Of a stretch of 64,000 nucleotides of DNA, positions 17,373 through 25,823 are shown piece after piece. Numbering within the stretch: position 1 is the stretch's first letter; the number at the start of each line of letters is the position of its first letter. The stretch is from contig CATYIV010000008.1 in assembly GCA_958407465.1 (NCBI GenBank), positions 1 to 64,000 of the forward strand, given 5' to 3'. A program made the position numbers and the translations under genes. The stretch comes from an uncultured Collinsella sp. (lineage in GTDB: Bacteria > Actinomycetota > Coriobacteriia > Coriobacteriales > Coriobacteriaceae). A model generated the notes under the pieces. The model ran no database searches and was not told the origin of the DNA. It saw nothing but the letters and a program-made list of their open reading frames with translations.

Positions 17373-18476
17373 GTGAAAGTATCCTGCATAACCAGGCACG
17401 CAATCTCTAATTATGGCTCCCTGCTCCAGGCATATGCGACACAACGAGCGGTAGAGAGCTTGGGGCATGAGTTCGAGATTATGGACTATGTACCTGCTTG
17501 TGAGGACGTATCCCAGCAGGTGAGGACGCTTCTTTCGACAAAGCCGTCCTGGAACGGGAACCCGTTGAAGAAGTCTGTCTACAGACTTCTGATGGAGCCT
17601 GAGACAAGGGTGGCGGGCAAGCGGTTTGCGCGTGAGCGTTCCCAGCTGCTTAAGATGAGCCCTCACTATGCATCCCTGGAGGAGCTGAAGGCTAATCCGC
17701 CCAAGGCCGATGTCTATATGACTGGAAGCGATCAGGTGTGGGGTCCCATCAGCTCGGGCGCATACGACCTGTCATACGCGCTTGAGTTTGCTCCCGAGGG
17801 CGCAAGGCGCATCTCATATGCGGCAAGCTTTGGTAAGAAGAATATCCCGGATAGCGTGCGCCCCAGGTTTCTCGAGGACCTTCGAGCATATGAGGCCGTG
17901 TTCGTACGCGAGGATGCCGCGCGCGAGCAGCTTGCCTCGTGGGGCATAGAGGCCGGACAGGTTGTCGATCCCACGCTGCTGCTTGATGGCGAGGCGTGGA
18001 GAAGGATGGCGGCACCTGCCCCGAAGGGCGAATACATCCTCGTCTACCAGATTCACAGCGACCCGACGGTGGGGCAGTACGCCGTGAAGGTTGCCAAAAA
18101 GCTTGGCTTGCCCCTGATACGGATCTCCGCAAGCCTGCACCAGGCCTCACGCGAGGGCAAGTTCAAGTGGCTGCCGACGCTTGCTGAGTTTCTGTCGTAT
18201 GTCGACAACGCAGCATGCCTAGTCACGGACTCGTTCCACGGTACGGCTTTTGCCATAAATCTCAATACGCCGCTGGTAGAAGTGCTGCCCAAGAACGGAA
18301 CCTCGAGCAGGAACGTGAGTATTCTGCGACTCACGGACCTCACGGACAGAGTGCTTCAGAATCTAGATGATGTCGAGTTAGCATCCAAGCAGATTGACTT
18401 TGGTCGGGTCAACGACGTGATGGGTGCGGAGAGGGAGAAGTCCCTAGCGCAGCTCAAGAGCATGATTGAGGAGTAG
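17373..18476 (+). CDS. Polysaccharide pyruvyl transferase family protein (copy 1)
   Basis: 367 aa. ITRHAISNYGSLLQAYA at the N-terminus, TGSDQVWGP near the middle and TDSFHGTAFAINL near the end are hallmarks of the WcaK/CsaB fold. Members add pyruvate ketals to sugars using PEP, though many in such loci are unassigned. GTG at 17373 follows CGGAGG at about 8 nt; the longer in-frame start lacks a site. It is paired with the F420-dehydrogenase-like gene that follows by 4 nt. Confidence 0.85.
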   Translation: MKVSCITRHAISNYGSLLQAYATQRAVESLGHEFEIMDYVPACEDVSQQVRTLLSTKPSWNGNPLKKSVYRLLMEPETRVAGKRFARERSQLLKMSPHYASLEELKANPPKADVYMTGSDQVWGPISSGAYDLSYALEFAPEGARRISYAASFGKKNIPDSVRPRFLEDLRAYEAVFVREDAAREQLASWGIEAGQVVDPTLLLDGEAWRRMAAPAPKGEYILVYQIHSDPTVGQYAVKVAKKLGLPLIRISASLHQASREGKFKWLPTLAEFLSYVDNAACLVTDSFHGTAFAINLNTPLVEVLPKNGTSSRNVSILRLTDLTDRVLQNLDDVELASKQIDFGRVNDVMGAEREKSLAQLKSMIEE

Positions 18477-18480
18477 GGCA

Positions 18481-19608
18481 TTGTCAAACGTTGGCACTAG
18501 GACGGTATGCAAGAAGGATATGTGCGCTGGCTGTATGGCCTGCGTCGATTCATGCCGACATGGAGCGATTGCCATTGAGGATACGATTGAGGCGTATAAC
18601 GCCCGTATTGATCCTACAAGGTGCGTGGGATGTGGACTGTGCGAGAAAACGTGTCCCCAGATGGTATCCCCATCTTCGTTGCGTCCTCTCGAGTGGCTAC
18701 AGGGGTGGGCGAAAGATACATCGCTCAGAATGTCATCTTCGTCCGGGGGTCTGGCTACGGCCATCTCGGAGGCGTTTGTGGCGTCAAATGGATTAGTGTG
18801 TTCATGTGCACAGGAGGGCGGTGAGTTCCGGTTCCACCTCACTTCTGATGCGGATTACTTGAGGAGGGCCCAAGGCTCCAAATACGTCAAAAGCAATCCG
18901 CTTGGTGCGTACCGCGAGGTTAGGGAGGCCCTGCAAGGTGGTCAAAGGGTTCTCTTTATCGGTCTTCCTTGTCAGGTTGCTGCGATGCGTAACTTCGTTG
19001 GAAGCCGTTTAGCCGATTCCCTTTACACCATCGACCTTATCTGTCATGGTTCACCGTCCCCCAAGGTCCTGAGCCGATTCTTGGAAGAGACAGGTAACAA
19101 CCTGTCTAATGAGCTGATACTGGACTTTCGAAAGAAAGTCCAGTTTCAGCTCCGCTATCGCGGAGCTGAAACTGTGGGTAGGACGGGTGTCCGCGATCGC
19201 TACTCGATTGCTTTCCTCTCGGGTTTACCGTATACGGAAGGCTGCTACTCCTGCCGCTACGCCAAGGGTGATCGTGTCTCCGATATTACGCTTGGCGATT
19301 CATGGGGTAGCGAGCTTTCTGATGAGGTCGCGAACGGGATATCCCTCGCACTTGTGCAGACAGACAAGGGTCGAGAACTGTTAGAAATGACGGACCTTGA
19401 GCTTTTGCCGGTTGATCCTGGTCTAGCTGTGGCCAACAATGAACAGCTTCAACGTCCTTCGACGAAGCCTATAGAAAGAAATACCTTTATGGACGGCTTT
19501 CGTAACGGGGTACGGGTTAACCGACTCGTTCTCAGGGCGAGGCCAAAAGACTGCGCCAAGTACTTGGTCAAGGATATACTGCTTGCACTGGGTTTGCTCA
19601 GGGGTTAA
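18481..19608 (+). CDS. Ferredoxin / F420-dehydrogenase-beta-like protein (copy 1)
   Basis: 375 aa. Two N-terminal 4Fe-4S motifs (CAGCMACVDSC and CVGCGLCEKTC) are followed by the coenzyme F420 hydrogenase/dehydrogenase beta-subunit N- and C-terminal domains (SSGGLATAISEAF, GLPCQVAAMR, DLICHGSPSPKV, DITLGDSWG). In polysaccharide loci these proteins recur beside pyruvyltransferase-like genes, where their redox role is unproved. The TTG at 18481 is chosen because GAGGAG lies 7-12 nt before it, at the end of the previous gene. The region 19088-19174 holds very strong palindromes inside the coding sequence. Confidence 0.82.
   Translation: MSNVGTRTVCKKDMCAGCMACVDSCRHGAIAIEDTIEAYNARIDPTRCVGCGLCEKTCPQMVSPSSLRPLEWLQGWAKDTSLRMSSSSGGLATAISEAFVASNGLVCSCAQEGGEFRFHLTSDADYLRRAQGSKYVKSNPLGAYREVREALQGGQRVLFIGLPCQVAAMRNFVGSRLADSLYTIDLICHGSPSPKVLSRFLEETGNNLSNELILDFRKKVQFQLRYRGAETVGRTGVRDRYSIAFLSGLPYTEGCYSCRYAKGDRVSDITLGDSWGSELSDEVANGISLALVQTDKGRELLEMTDLELLPVDPGLAVANNEQLQRPSTKPIERNTFMDGFRNGVRVNRLVLRARPKDCAKYLVKDILLALGLLRG
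19088..19174. repeat. Tandem and mutually exclusive hairpins inside a coding region
   Basis: First an 8-bp perfect hairpin (19088-19095 with 19100-19107). Then arm 1 (19111-19129) pairs with arm 2 (19134-19152) over 19 positions with one T-T mismatch and a GAAA loop. Arm 2, shifted to 19141-19155, also pairs perfectly over 15 bp with arm 3 (19160-19174) across a TATC loop. Confidence 0.92.
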
Positions 19609-19654
19609 CACATCGAGAGCGTTTGCTTTAGGCATTAATGATAAGGTAATCCAT

Positions 19655-20593
19655 ATGTTGAGTAATTCCAAGGTGCCAAAGTGCGTCGTATTAATGGCGT
19701 CATACAACGGCATCCCATTTATTTCAGAACAAATTGACAGCATTCTCTCGCAGGCTGAAGTTGACGTACGTCTTTTTGTCCGTGATGACGGGTCATCTGA
19801 TGGTACTCGTGATCTTCTGCAGCGCTATGCAGATGAGGGCAGCCTGACTTTGTTAACAGGAGAAAACCTAGGACCTGCTTTAGGGTTTTTGACGTTGTTG
19901 CGGAATGCTCCCGAAGCTGATTACTATGCGTTTTCCGACCAAGATGATATTTGGGATAGCGATAAACTGATAACTGCGATTAAACAGCTTAAGAAGCAGG
20001 AGAATTTGGCTCTTTATCATTGCAATTCAAGACTTGTAGATTCAGCTGGTAATGAGATGGGCCGGTTAACCTATGGGCAACAAAGGTGCATATCTTATCG
20101 AGATAACGACCCTCTCAACCAGCTTTGCATTGGGTCACCTATGGGATGTACGCAAGTATTTGATAGGCGTATTTGGGAAGTTGTTTGCTTGCATGAGCTG
20201 CCCCATCCCGTCATCATGCATGATAAGCTGATAGCTAATCTATGCGTGCTGCTGGGTTATCGGATTGTTTTCGATGCTTCTCCTCATATGGGATATCGCC
20301 AGCATGGTCGTAATGTGGTCGGTGTGAGTACTGATTTACCATCTAAAGTGATTGAGAAAATCAATAGTTTTTGTCATCCGCGAGAGATTACTCTTGCAAA
20401 GCAAGTTACTGGACTTCTTTCAACTTATTCCGACTGCATTCTTCCTCCAGAGCGTGCTCTTGGAGAGTTGGTATCGAAAATGGACGCTTCTTTCATGGCT
20501 AGGTGCAGGGTTTCTTTCTCTTCGAGGCTGAATTTCGGCAGTCTACAAGAGGGCCTTTTCAATAGATCTCTCCTCTTGTTTGGGAAGCGATGA
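19655..20593 (+). CDS. Glycosyltransferase family 2
   Basis: 312 aa. GT-A fold with VLMASYNGIPFISEQIDSIL, the nucleotide-binding RDDGSSDGT, and SDQDDIW carrying the metal-binding DxD equivalent. The arrangement resembles rhamnosyl- or galactosyltransferases of O-antigen and exopolysaccharide loci, and dTDP-rhamnose is made by the rml genes at the end of the locus. ATG at 19655 was chosen because the GT2 motif begins close after it and AAGGTAA lies upstream. Base composition is clearly AT-richer than that of the neighbouring housekeeping genes. Confidence 0.87.
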   Translation: MLSNSKVPKCVVLMASYNGIPFISEQIDSILSQAEVDVRLFVRDDGSSDGTRDLLQRYADEGSLTLLTGENLGPALGFLTLLRNAPEADYYAFSDQDDIWDSDKLITAIKQLKKQENLALYHCNSRLVDSAGNEMGRLTYGQQRCISYRDNDPLNQLCIGSPMGCTQVFDRRIWEVVCLHELPHPVIMHDKLIANLCVLLGYRIVFDASPHMGYRQHGRNVVGVSTDLPSKVIEKINSFCHPREITLAKQVTGLLSTYSDCILPPERALGELVSKMDASFMARCRVSFSSRLNFGSLQEGLFNRSLLLFGKR

Positions 20594-20594
20594 T

Positions 20595-21872
20595 ATGAGT
20601 AAAAGCATCCCCAAACCGCACAATAGTGGGTACGTCCTAGCGCTTGCCTTTTGCGACTATCTCAAGGACAAGACCGGCACCCCAAAGGCTATTATGGCGA
20701 GTCAGCAGGCCATGGCGTCGCACGGCATAAGTTACGTCTATCTCCACTCGGTTAAGAAGACCCTGTTCAGGGACGACCAGATGCTATTTTGCGAATTCGG
20801 GGTTACGGTCGACGGGGTGGAGGCTGGTGTTTTCAGTATTGCCCAGGTGTGCGAGGCCCTTTGCAGCTGGCAAAAAAGCGGCTTCAGCCTTCTTGAGCTT
20901 CATATCCACCACCTTCTGTACGTGAGCCTTGAGAAAGTCTCCGAACTGCTAAAAGTTACAGGCAAAACACCGGTCAGGGCCTTTCTCCACGACTATTACC
21001 TGTGTTGTACAAGCTATAACCTCCAAAATAGGAGCGGCTTTTGTGACAGCTCAAGGCTCGGCGACGCTCCCTGCGAGAAATGCCCCCACTTCAGTAACAG
21101 CCTTCGTGTGGAGTCGAAGATCCAAGGGCTGTTTGACTCCATCAAAAATCTCCGTTTTGTTGCACCTTCGACCTATACGAAGAATCGGTTTCTCTCATTC
21201 AGGCCCCAATACGAGGGCCTTGTTGATGTAATACCGCACCAAAAGCTGCTTGGAGAGTATCTGGGCAACAGACGTCCTCTGAACGCAGGGGAGCGCATCA
21301 GGGTTGCCTTTCTGGGGATGCCGAGGAAGACAAAGGGCTGGGAGACCTGGCTTCGCCTCGTATCTGCGGTCGATGAACAAGAGTACGAGTTCTTCGTCTT
21401 CAACAGCTCGAACGATATGTATCCAGGGATGAACAAGCGGTTTGTCGAATTTGATGAGAAGCACCCAAATGCCATGACCGACTCTCTCAGGGAGTGCGAG
21501 ATTGCCATCGTTGTCATGTGGCCATCTTGTCCAGAGACCTATAGCTACACCTGTATGGAATCTTACTCCGCAAACGCTTATACGATTTCGAGTGCATGTG
21601 CAGGCAATGTCGCCGACTTTGTCGTTGAGCATGGGTCCGGTTTGGTGCTGAATAACGAGGAGGAGCTAATCGGGCTGTTTAGGGATAAGAGCCGGCTTAT
21701 CAGGGAGGTCAATCGTTTCAGGAGCGGAAAGCCTGGTCCGCTCGATCTTGTCGATTCAGATGAGATCGTAGACCTGCTTCCATGCTCCTCGGTAGGTCTC
21801 AACACGGGAGTTCACATGCACACGAGGCTGATTGAACGTGTGCTGCTGGAGGTACTCAATGCAAGATCATAG
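20595..21872 (+). CDS. Putative glycosyltransferase (GT-B type)
   Basis: 425 aa. The C-terminal half has the GT4-like pattern RVAFLGMPRKTKGWETWLRL and PETYSYTCMESYSANAY, where the glutamates take the donor-site place. The N-terminal half is divergent, with a Cys cluster (CCTSYN...CDSS...CEKC) that may bind zinc. No precise family can be named. ATG at 20595 lies 1 nt after the stop of the GT2 gene. Confidence 0.65.
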   Translation: MSKSIPKPHNSGYVLALAFCDYLKDKTGTPKAIMASQQAMASHGISYVYLHSVKKTLFRDDQMLFCEFGVTVDGVEAGVFSIAQVCEALCSWQKSGFSLLELHIHHLLYVSLEKVSELLKVTGKTPVRAFLHDYYLCCTSYNLQNRSGFCDSSRLGDAPCEKCPHFSNSLRVESKIQGLFDSIKNLRFVAPSTYTKNRFLSFRPQYEGLVDVIPHQKLLGEYLGNRRPLNAGERIRVAFLGMPRKTKGWETWLRLVSAVDEQEYEFFVFNSSNDMYPGMNKRFVEFDEKHPNAMTDSLRECEIAIVVMWPSCPETYSYTCMESYSANAYTISSACAGNVADFVVEHGSGLVLNNEEELIGLFRDKSRLIREVNRFRSGKPGPLDLVDSDEIVDLLPCSSVGLNTGVHMHTRLIERVLLEVLNARS

Positions 21873-23241
21873 GCATGCGAGGCTCGTTATAAATAAAGCG
21901 GAGGAGTGGGCTGGTCGAAGAGGTCGTTGGTATCTCCCTAATAAGCAAGGCGTTCTAACCGTTTGCATGGGTGACCTGGCGGATGCGACGATCGTTATAG
22001 GTATCTTGGCGCAGGTTTTCTTCCTTGAGTACTATGGTCTGGGGCGATACCTCAACTGGGTAATTACCGGCATGATTTGCGTGAGGGCGCTCTTCTCCGG
22101 ATGGAAATATAGCGGTAGAGCGCTACTACTTGGGCTGATTACCGTTGCAGGGTGGCTGTCTGGTGCCCTCTTGGGTGGCAATATGGAAACGTTTAGGGCG
22201 AATATTTTGCTGCTCCTCTACCCGTTTGTCTATACGCTTTACTTCTTTCTTTTGATCACTAACAAGAGGGATTTTCTTCTTGGACTCTTTGATGCAGGTT
22301 TTCCGGTCTTCAACGCCATATTGCTTCTCAATATGGCGATCATGTTTATCCAGTACTCTACCCATGGGATGATCGCTGCGACAACGAACGACATCAGTTA
22401 CTTCGAGGACAATATCTCCGGCCTGTTCTCTTATGCGTCCGTCCATGCGGTGGCCCTTTACACTTCATTCGTCGTGCTCTACAACTTCGTCTGGATTAGG
22501 AGGCTTCGGGGTCCTCTCTGGCCATCCCTTGCCATCGCTTACAACGTCTGCCTTATCGTCCTGTCCTTCTATCTTGCGACACTCAACGATAATAAGGCGC
22601 TCTTCATAATCCTTCCTCTCGTTTTAGTGATGTTCTGGCTTATTTCAGTCATGAGAGGAGAAGCGGATGTTTCGGGTCCCTTCTTTTGGCTTGTCGCCTT
22701 GTATTTTATCCTGACAATTGCATACGCCTTGGTGCCTGCGTTCCAGATCCTCGTGGATACGCAAGTGTTTGGTCTGTTCGATATGGTTGGCAGTTCAGCT
22801 TCCGTCGGTACTGCTGCCGACGGCAGTAACGAGAGGATTGCTATCATCGGCTTCGCTCTCTTGAGACCGGCTACATGGAGTCTCGGAGAGGGTCTTGGAG
22901 CCTCAAGCTTCTACGCGTCCGGGTTCATGTCGTTTAACCACTTTGGTCAAGCGGATATGGGGTCTTTCTTGATTCTCATGGGGGTTTGGGAGACGGCAGC
23001 GTATGTAGCGTTTTTCCACTCCGTGGTTAGTGAGTTTATGGAGCAGGAAAAAGGATCTAATGGCCGGATTGTTCGTTTGCTCCTTTTGCTAACAATTCTT
23101 ATTACCTTTCTGTATACGCAGTGCTTTACAAGGGTGAACTGCTGCTTGTGCCTACTGCTGCTCTGTGGAGCGCTGGCTTGGTCGTGGAATTCCTCGGCTG
23201 CAGACTATTTGATTATTGATAGAGACGAAGAACAGGTTTGA
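21859..23241 (+). CDS. Polysaccharide polymerase (Wzy/O-antigen ligase-like)
   Basis: 460 aa with about ten to twelve hydrophobic segments and a larger extracytoplasmic loop around residues 295-365 (VFGLFDMVGSSASVG, GEGLGASSF), the layout of Wzy polymerases. Wzy proteins are identified by topology more than by sequence. ATG at 21859 follows CTGGAGGTA and overlaps the previous gene by 14 nt. With the Wzx flippase it implies Wzx/Wzy-dependent assembly. Confidence 0.75.
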   Translation: MQDHRHARLVINKAEEWAGRRGRWYLPNKQGVLTVCMGDLADATIVIGILAQVFFLEYYGLGRYLNWVITGMICVRALFSGWKYSGRALLLGLITVAGWLSGALLGGNMETFRANILLLLYPFVYTLYFFLLITNKRDFLLGLFDAGFPVFNAILLLNMAIMFIQYSTHGMIAATTNDISYFEDNISGLFSYASVHAVALYTSFVVLYNFVWIRRLRGPLWPSLAIAYNVCLIVLSFYLATLNDNKALFIILPLVLVMFWLISVMRGEADVSGPFFWLVALYFILTIAYALVPAFQILVDTQVFGLFDMVGSSASVGTAADGSNERIAIIGFALLRPATWSLGEGLGASSFYASGFMSFNHFGQADMGSFLILMGVWETAAYVAFFHSVVSEFMEQEKGSNGRIVRLLLLLTILITFLYTQCFTRVNCCLCLLLLCGALAWSWNSSAADYLIIDRDEEQV

Positions 23242-23243
23242 AC

Positions 23244-24317
23244 ATGAAAATAGGCATTTCCACATTTACGCATGGGGACAACTATGGGCAGAGGCTCCAG
23301 AACCTTGCTGTCCAAGAAACTCTCAAACTCTCGGGTGCAGATGTCCTTACGTTCAGACAGAAGGACTCGAGATCTGCCAAATACAAGCTCAAGTCTTTGG
23401 CTTCGCTCATTCCAAAGGGGCTTGCCGTTGCCCACATCCAGAGGCATCGTTCGTTTGAGGATTTCAATTCCCGTAACATTTCCTTTAGCCGGGAGGTTAT
23501 ATCTGATTCCAACCCTCCACGTGACATTAAATCCTATGACTTTTTCGTTGCTGGGAGCGACCAAGTTTGGTCTCCGTATTCCCCTGACGCTAACTCCACT
23601 ATGTTTCTCACGTTTTCGCCAAGAGAAAAGCGCATTGCTTTTTCGCCAAGCTTGGCAGCTCCGACGATTCCCGAGGAGAAGCGTGAGCTGTTCCACGGCT
23701 ATTTCGACGGGTTTGATAGGCTGTCCGTTCGTGAGCAGAAGAGCGCCGAGCTTATAAACAGTCTGTACGGCTTAAAGGCCGAGGTGTTGATTGACCCAAC
23801 ACTGATGTTTGACGGCTCCTGGTGGGAAAGGTATGAAAAAGAGCCGCACTGCGGGCTTCCAAATGATTATGTATTGACGTACTTCCTCGGGAGTGCAGCT
23901 TACGAAGAGAGGGTTGCCGAAATCTGTGATTCACTTAGCTGCAAGAGGGTCGATTTACTAGGGGATGCGCGCTACTACGCCCTCGGGCCTTCAGAGTTCC
24001 TCTATGCCGTCCGTCACGCAAAGCTTGTAGCGACAGATTCATATCACGGATCAATTTTCTCGATCTTGTTCGGGAAGCCGCTGATTTATTGCCCTCGTGA
24101 GTCCACTGGTCCAGACATGAGCAGCCGATTCGACACGCTAGCCAGCGAGCTGGGTGTTTCTTTCGTTGAGCGGTCAATTCTTTCCGTATGTAATTCGGAA
24201 CTGCTCGAGAGTGACTATTCAAAGGCGTATGACAGGTTGGCAGCTCAGAGGAAGATCGTTGTTGAATTCCTCGATAGATGTGGATTGAGCATTCCCTCGG
24301 AGGCCGCCCGTGGCTAG
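23244..24317 (+). CDS. Polysaccharide pyruvyl transferase family protein (copy 2)
   Basis: 357 aa. ISTFTHGDNYGQRLQNLA, VAGSDQVWSPYS and TDSYHGSIFSILFGKP are the same three landmarks seen in copy 1, with otherwise low similarity, so the pair looks like independent acquisitions and not a recent duplication. ATG at 23244 is 2 nt after the wzy stop. It overlaps the flippase gene by 8 nt. Confidence 0.83.
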   Translation: MKIGISTFTHGDNYGQRLQNLAVQETLKLSGADVLTFRQKDSRSAKYKLKSLASLIPKGLAVAHIQRHRSFEDFNSRNISFSREVISDSNPPRDIKSYDFFVAGSDQVWSPYSPDANSTMFLTFSPREKRIAFSPSLAAPTIPEEKRELFHGYFDGFDRLSVREQKSAELINSLYGLKAEVLIDPTLMFDGSWWERYEKEPHCGLPNDYVLTYFLGSAAYEERVAEICDSLSCKRVDLLGDARYYALGPSEFLYAVRHAKLVATDSYHGSIFSILFGKPLIYCPRESTGPDMSSRFDTLASELGVSFVERSILSVCNSELLESDYSKAYDRLAAQRKIVVEFLDRCGLSIPSEAARG

Positions 24318-25815
24318 CCAGCGTAAGGCGGGCGCCCTCCTCGGCTACGCCAACATCCTCGCAAAGAACCTCGTCAACCTCGTCTACACGCCGATGCTAC
24401 TGTCCTACGTGGGGCAGGCGGACTACGGCGTCTTCCAGAGCTCGAACTCCTTTGTCTTCTCGCTGACGCTCCTGTCCTTCGGCTTCTCCGAGGCCTACGT
24501 GCGCTTCTACACGCAGACGGTGGCGCACGGCGGCGAGCGCGACATCCGGCACCTGAACGGCATGTACCTCACGCTTTACGTCGCCGTCACAGCCGCGGCG
24601 GTCGCCCTCGGCATGGGCTTCTCCGCAAACGCCGGCGCGGTGTTCTCGGCCGGGTTCACCGAGGCGCAGGTCTCGCTCGCCCGGGAGCTGCTCGCCATCA
24701 TGACGCTCAACGTCGCCTCGACGTTGTTCACCGTCGTGTTCAATTCCTACATCACGGCGCACGAGCGCTTCGTCTACCAGCAGACCAGGCAGCTCGTCAC
24801 CACGCTTGCGACGCCGCTGTGCGCCTGGGCCCTGCTGGCCGCCGGTATGGGGCCCGTGGGCGTTGCCCTAGCACAGCTCGCGGTGAACCTCGTCCTGCTC
24901 GCCCTCAACGCGCGCTACGCCATCGTCGTGCTGGGCATGCGCTTCGAGCTCAGGGGTGCCGACTGGGGCGTCATGCGCGGCATCGCCGCCTTCAGTGCCT
25001 GGATCTTCGGTAACCAGGTCTGCGAGATGGTCAATCAGAGCGTGCCCAACATCATGCTGGGGGCCATCTCGGGCGCGACTGCGGTATCTCTGTTCGCGGT
25101 GGCCGTGAACATCCGCCAGGTCTTCTACTCGCTCTCCACCACGATGTCGAACGTCTTCATTCCGAAGGTCAACCGCATCGTCGCCACCTCGGACGACAAC
25201 GCCGAGCTCACTCGCCTTATGACGCGCGTGGGCCGCTACCAGATGGTACTGTTTTGCTGGGTGTACGGAGGTTTCGCTATTCTCGGGAAGTTTTTCGTGA
25301 CGAGGTGGGCGGGCCCGGGCTTCGCCGAGGCCTACTGGCTCGTGCTCGCCATGACGCTACCCGTCATGGTGCCCCTCTGTCAGAACGTCGGCATCGAGAT
25401 CCAGAGGGCCAAGAACATGCACCACGCCAGGAGTCTCGTCTACCTTGCGATGGCGGTCGGGAACGTTGCCTTCACCGCCGCGGCCGCCCCGGCGCTGGGG
25501 CCGTGGGCCCCCGCGATCGCCTATGTCGTCAGCATCGTGCTCGGCAACGGACTGTGGATGAACTGGTACTACCAGAAGCGGGTCGGTCTCGACATGCTCT
25601 TTTTCTGGAAGCGGAACCTGCCGGTGCTGCTCGCCTGGGCTGCCGTCACCGTCGCCTGCCTCGCTGGCACGGCGGTCCTGCCCGTCAACGGATGGCCCGC
25701 GTTCCTCGAGTGGGGCGCCGTTTACAGCGCGCTTTTCGCCATAGCCCTTTGGCTCGCCGTCCTAACGAAGGACGAACGTATCGCAGTCGTCTCTCGTCTC
25801 CCGTTCCTTAGATAG
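24310..25815 (+). CDS. Polysaccharide flippase (Wzx-like, MOP superfamily)
   Basis: 501 aa with about twelve to fourteen membrane segments. The N-terminal GYANILAKNLVNLVYTPML and the LLSYVGQADYGVF motif are typical of PST/Wzx exporters. Moves lipid-linked repeat units across the membrane. GTG start at 24310, inside the end of the preceding gene. GC jumps to well above 60% here, in contrast to the AT-richer wzy and pyruvyltransferase genes just upstream. Confidence 0.87.
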   Translation: MASQRKAGALLGYANILAKNLVNLVYTPMLLSYVGQADYGVFQSSNSFVFSLTLLSFGFSEAYVRFYTQTVAHGGERDIRHLNGMYLTLYVAVTAAAVALGMGFSANAGAVFSAGFTEAQVSLARELLAIMTLNVASTLFTVVFNSYITAHERFVYQQTRQLVTTLATPLCAWALLAAGMGPVGVALAQLAVNLVLLALNARYAIVVLGMRFELRGADWGVMRGIAAFSAWIFGNQVCEMVNQSVPNIMLGAISGATAVSLFAVAVNIRQVFYSLSTTMSNVFIPKVNRIVATSDDNAELTRLMTRVGRYQMVLFCWVYGGFAILGKFFVTRWAGPGFAEAYWLVLAMTLPVMVPLCQNVGIEIQRAKNMHHARSLVYLAMAVGNVAFTAAAAPALGPWAPAIAYVVSIVLGNGLWMNWYYQKRVGLDMLFFWKRNLPVLLAWAAVTVACLAGTAVLPVNGWPAFLEWGAVYSALFAIALWLAVLTKDERIAVVSRLPFLR

Positions 25816-25823
25816 GGTCCATC

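Noticed and set aside
19088..19174. Hairpins read as an intergenic terminator or gene boundary
   Set aside because: The 18481 frame stays open through them and encodes conserved family segments on both sides, and no T run follows.
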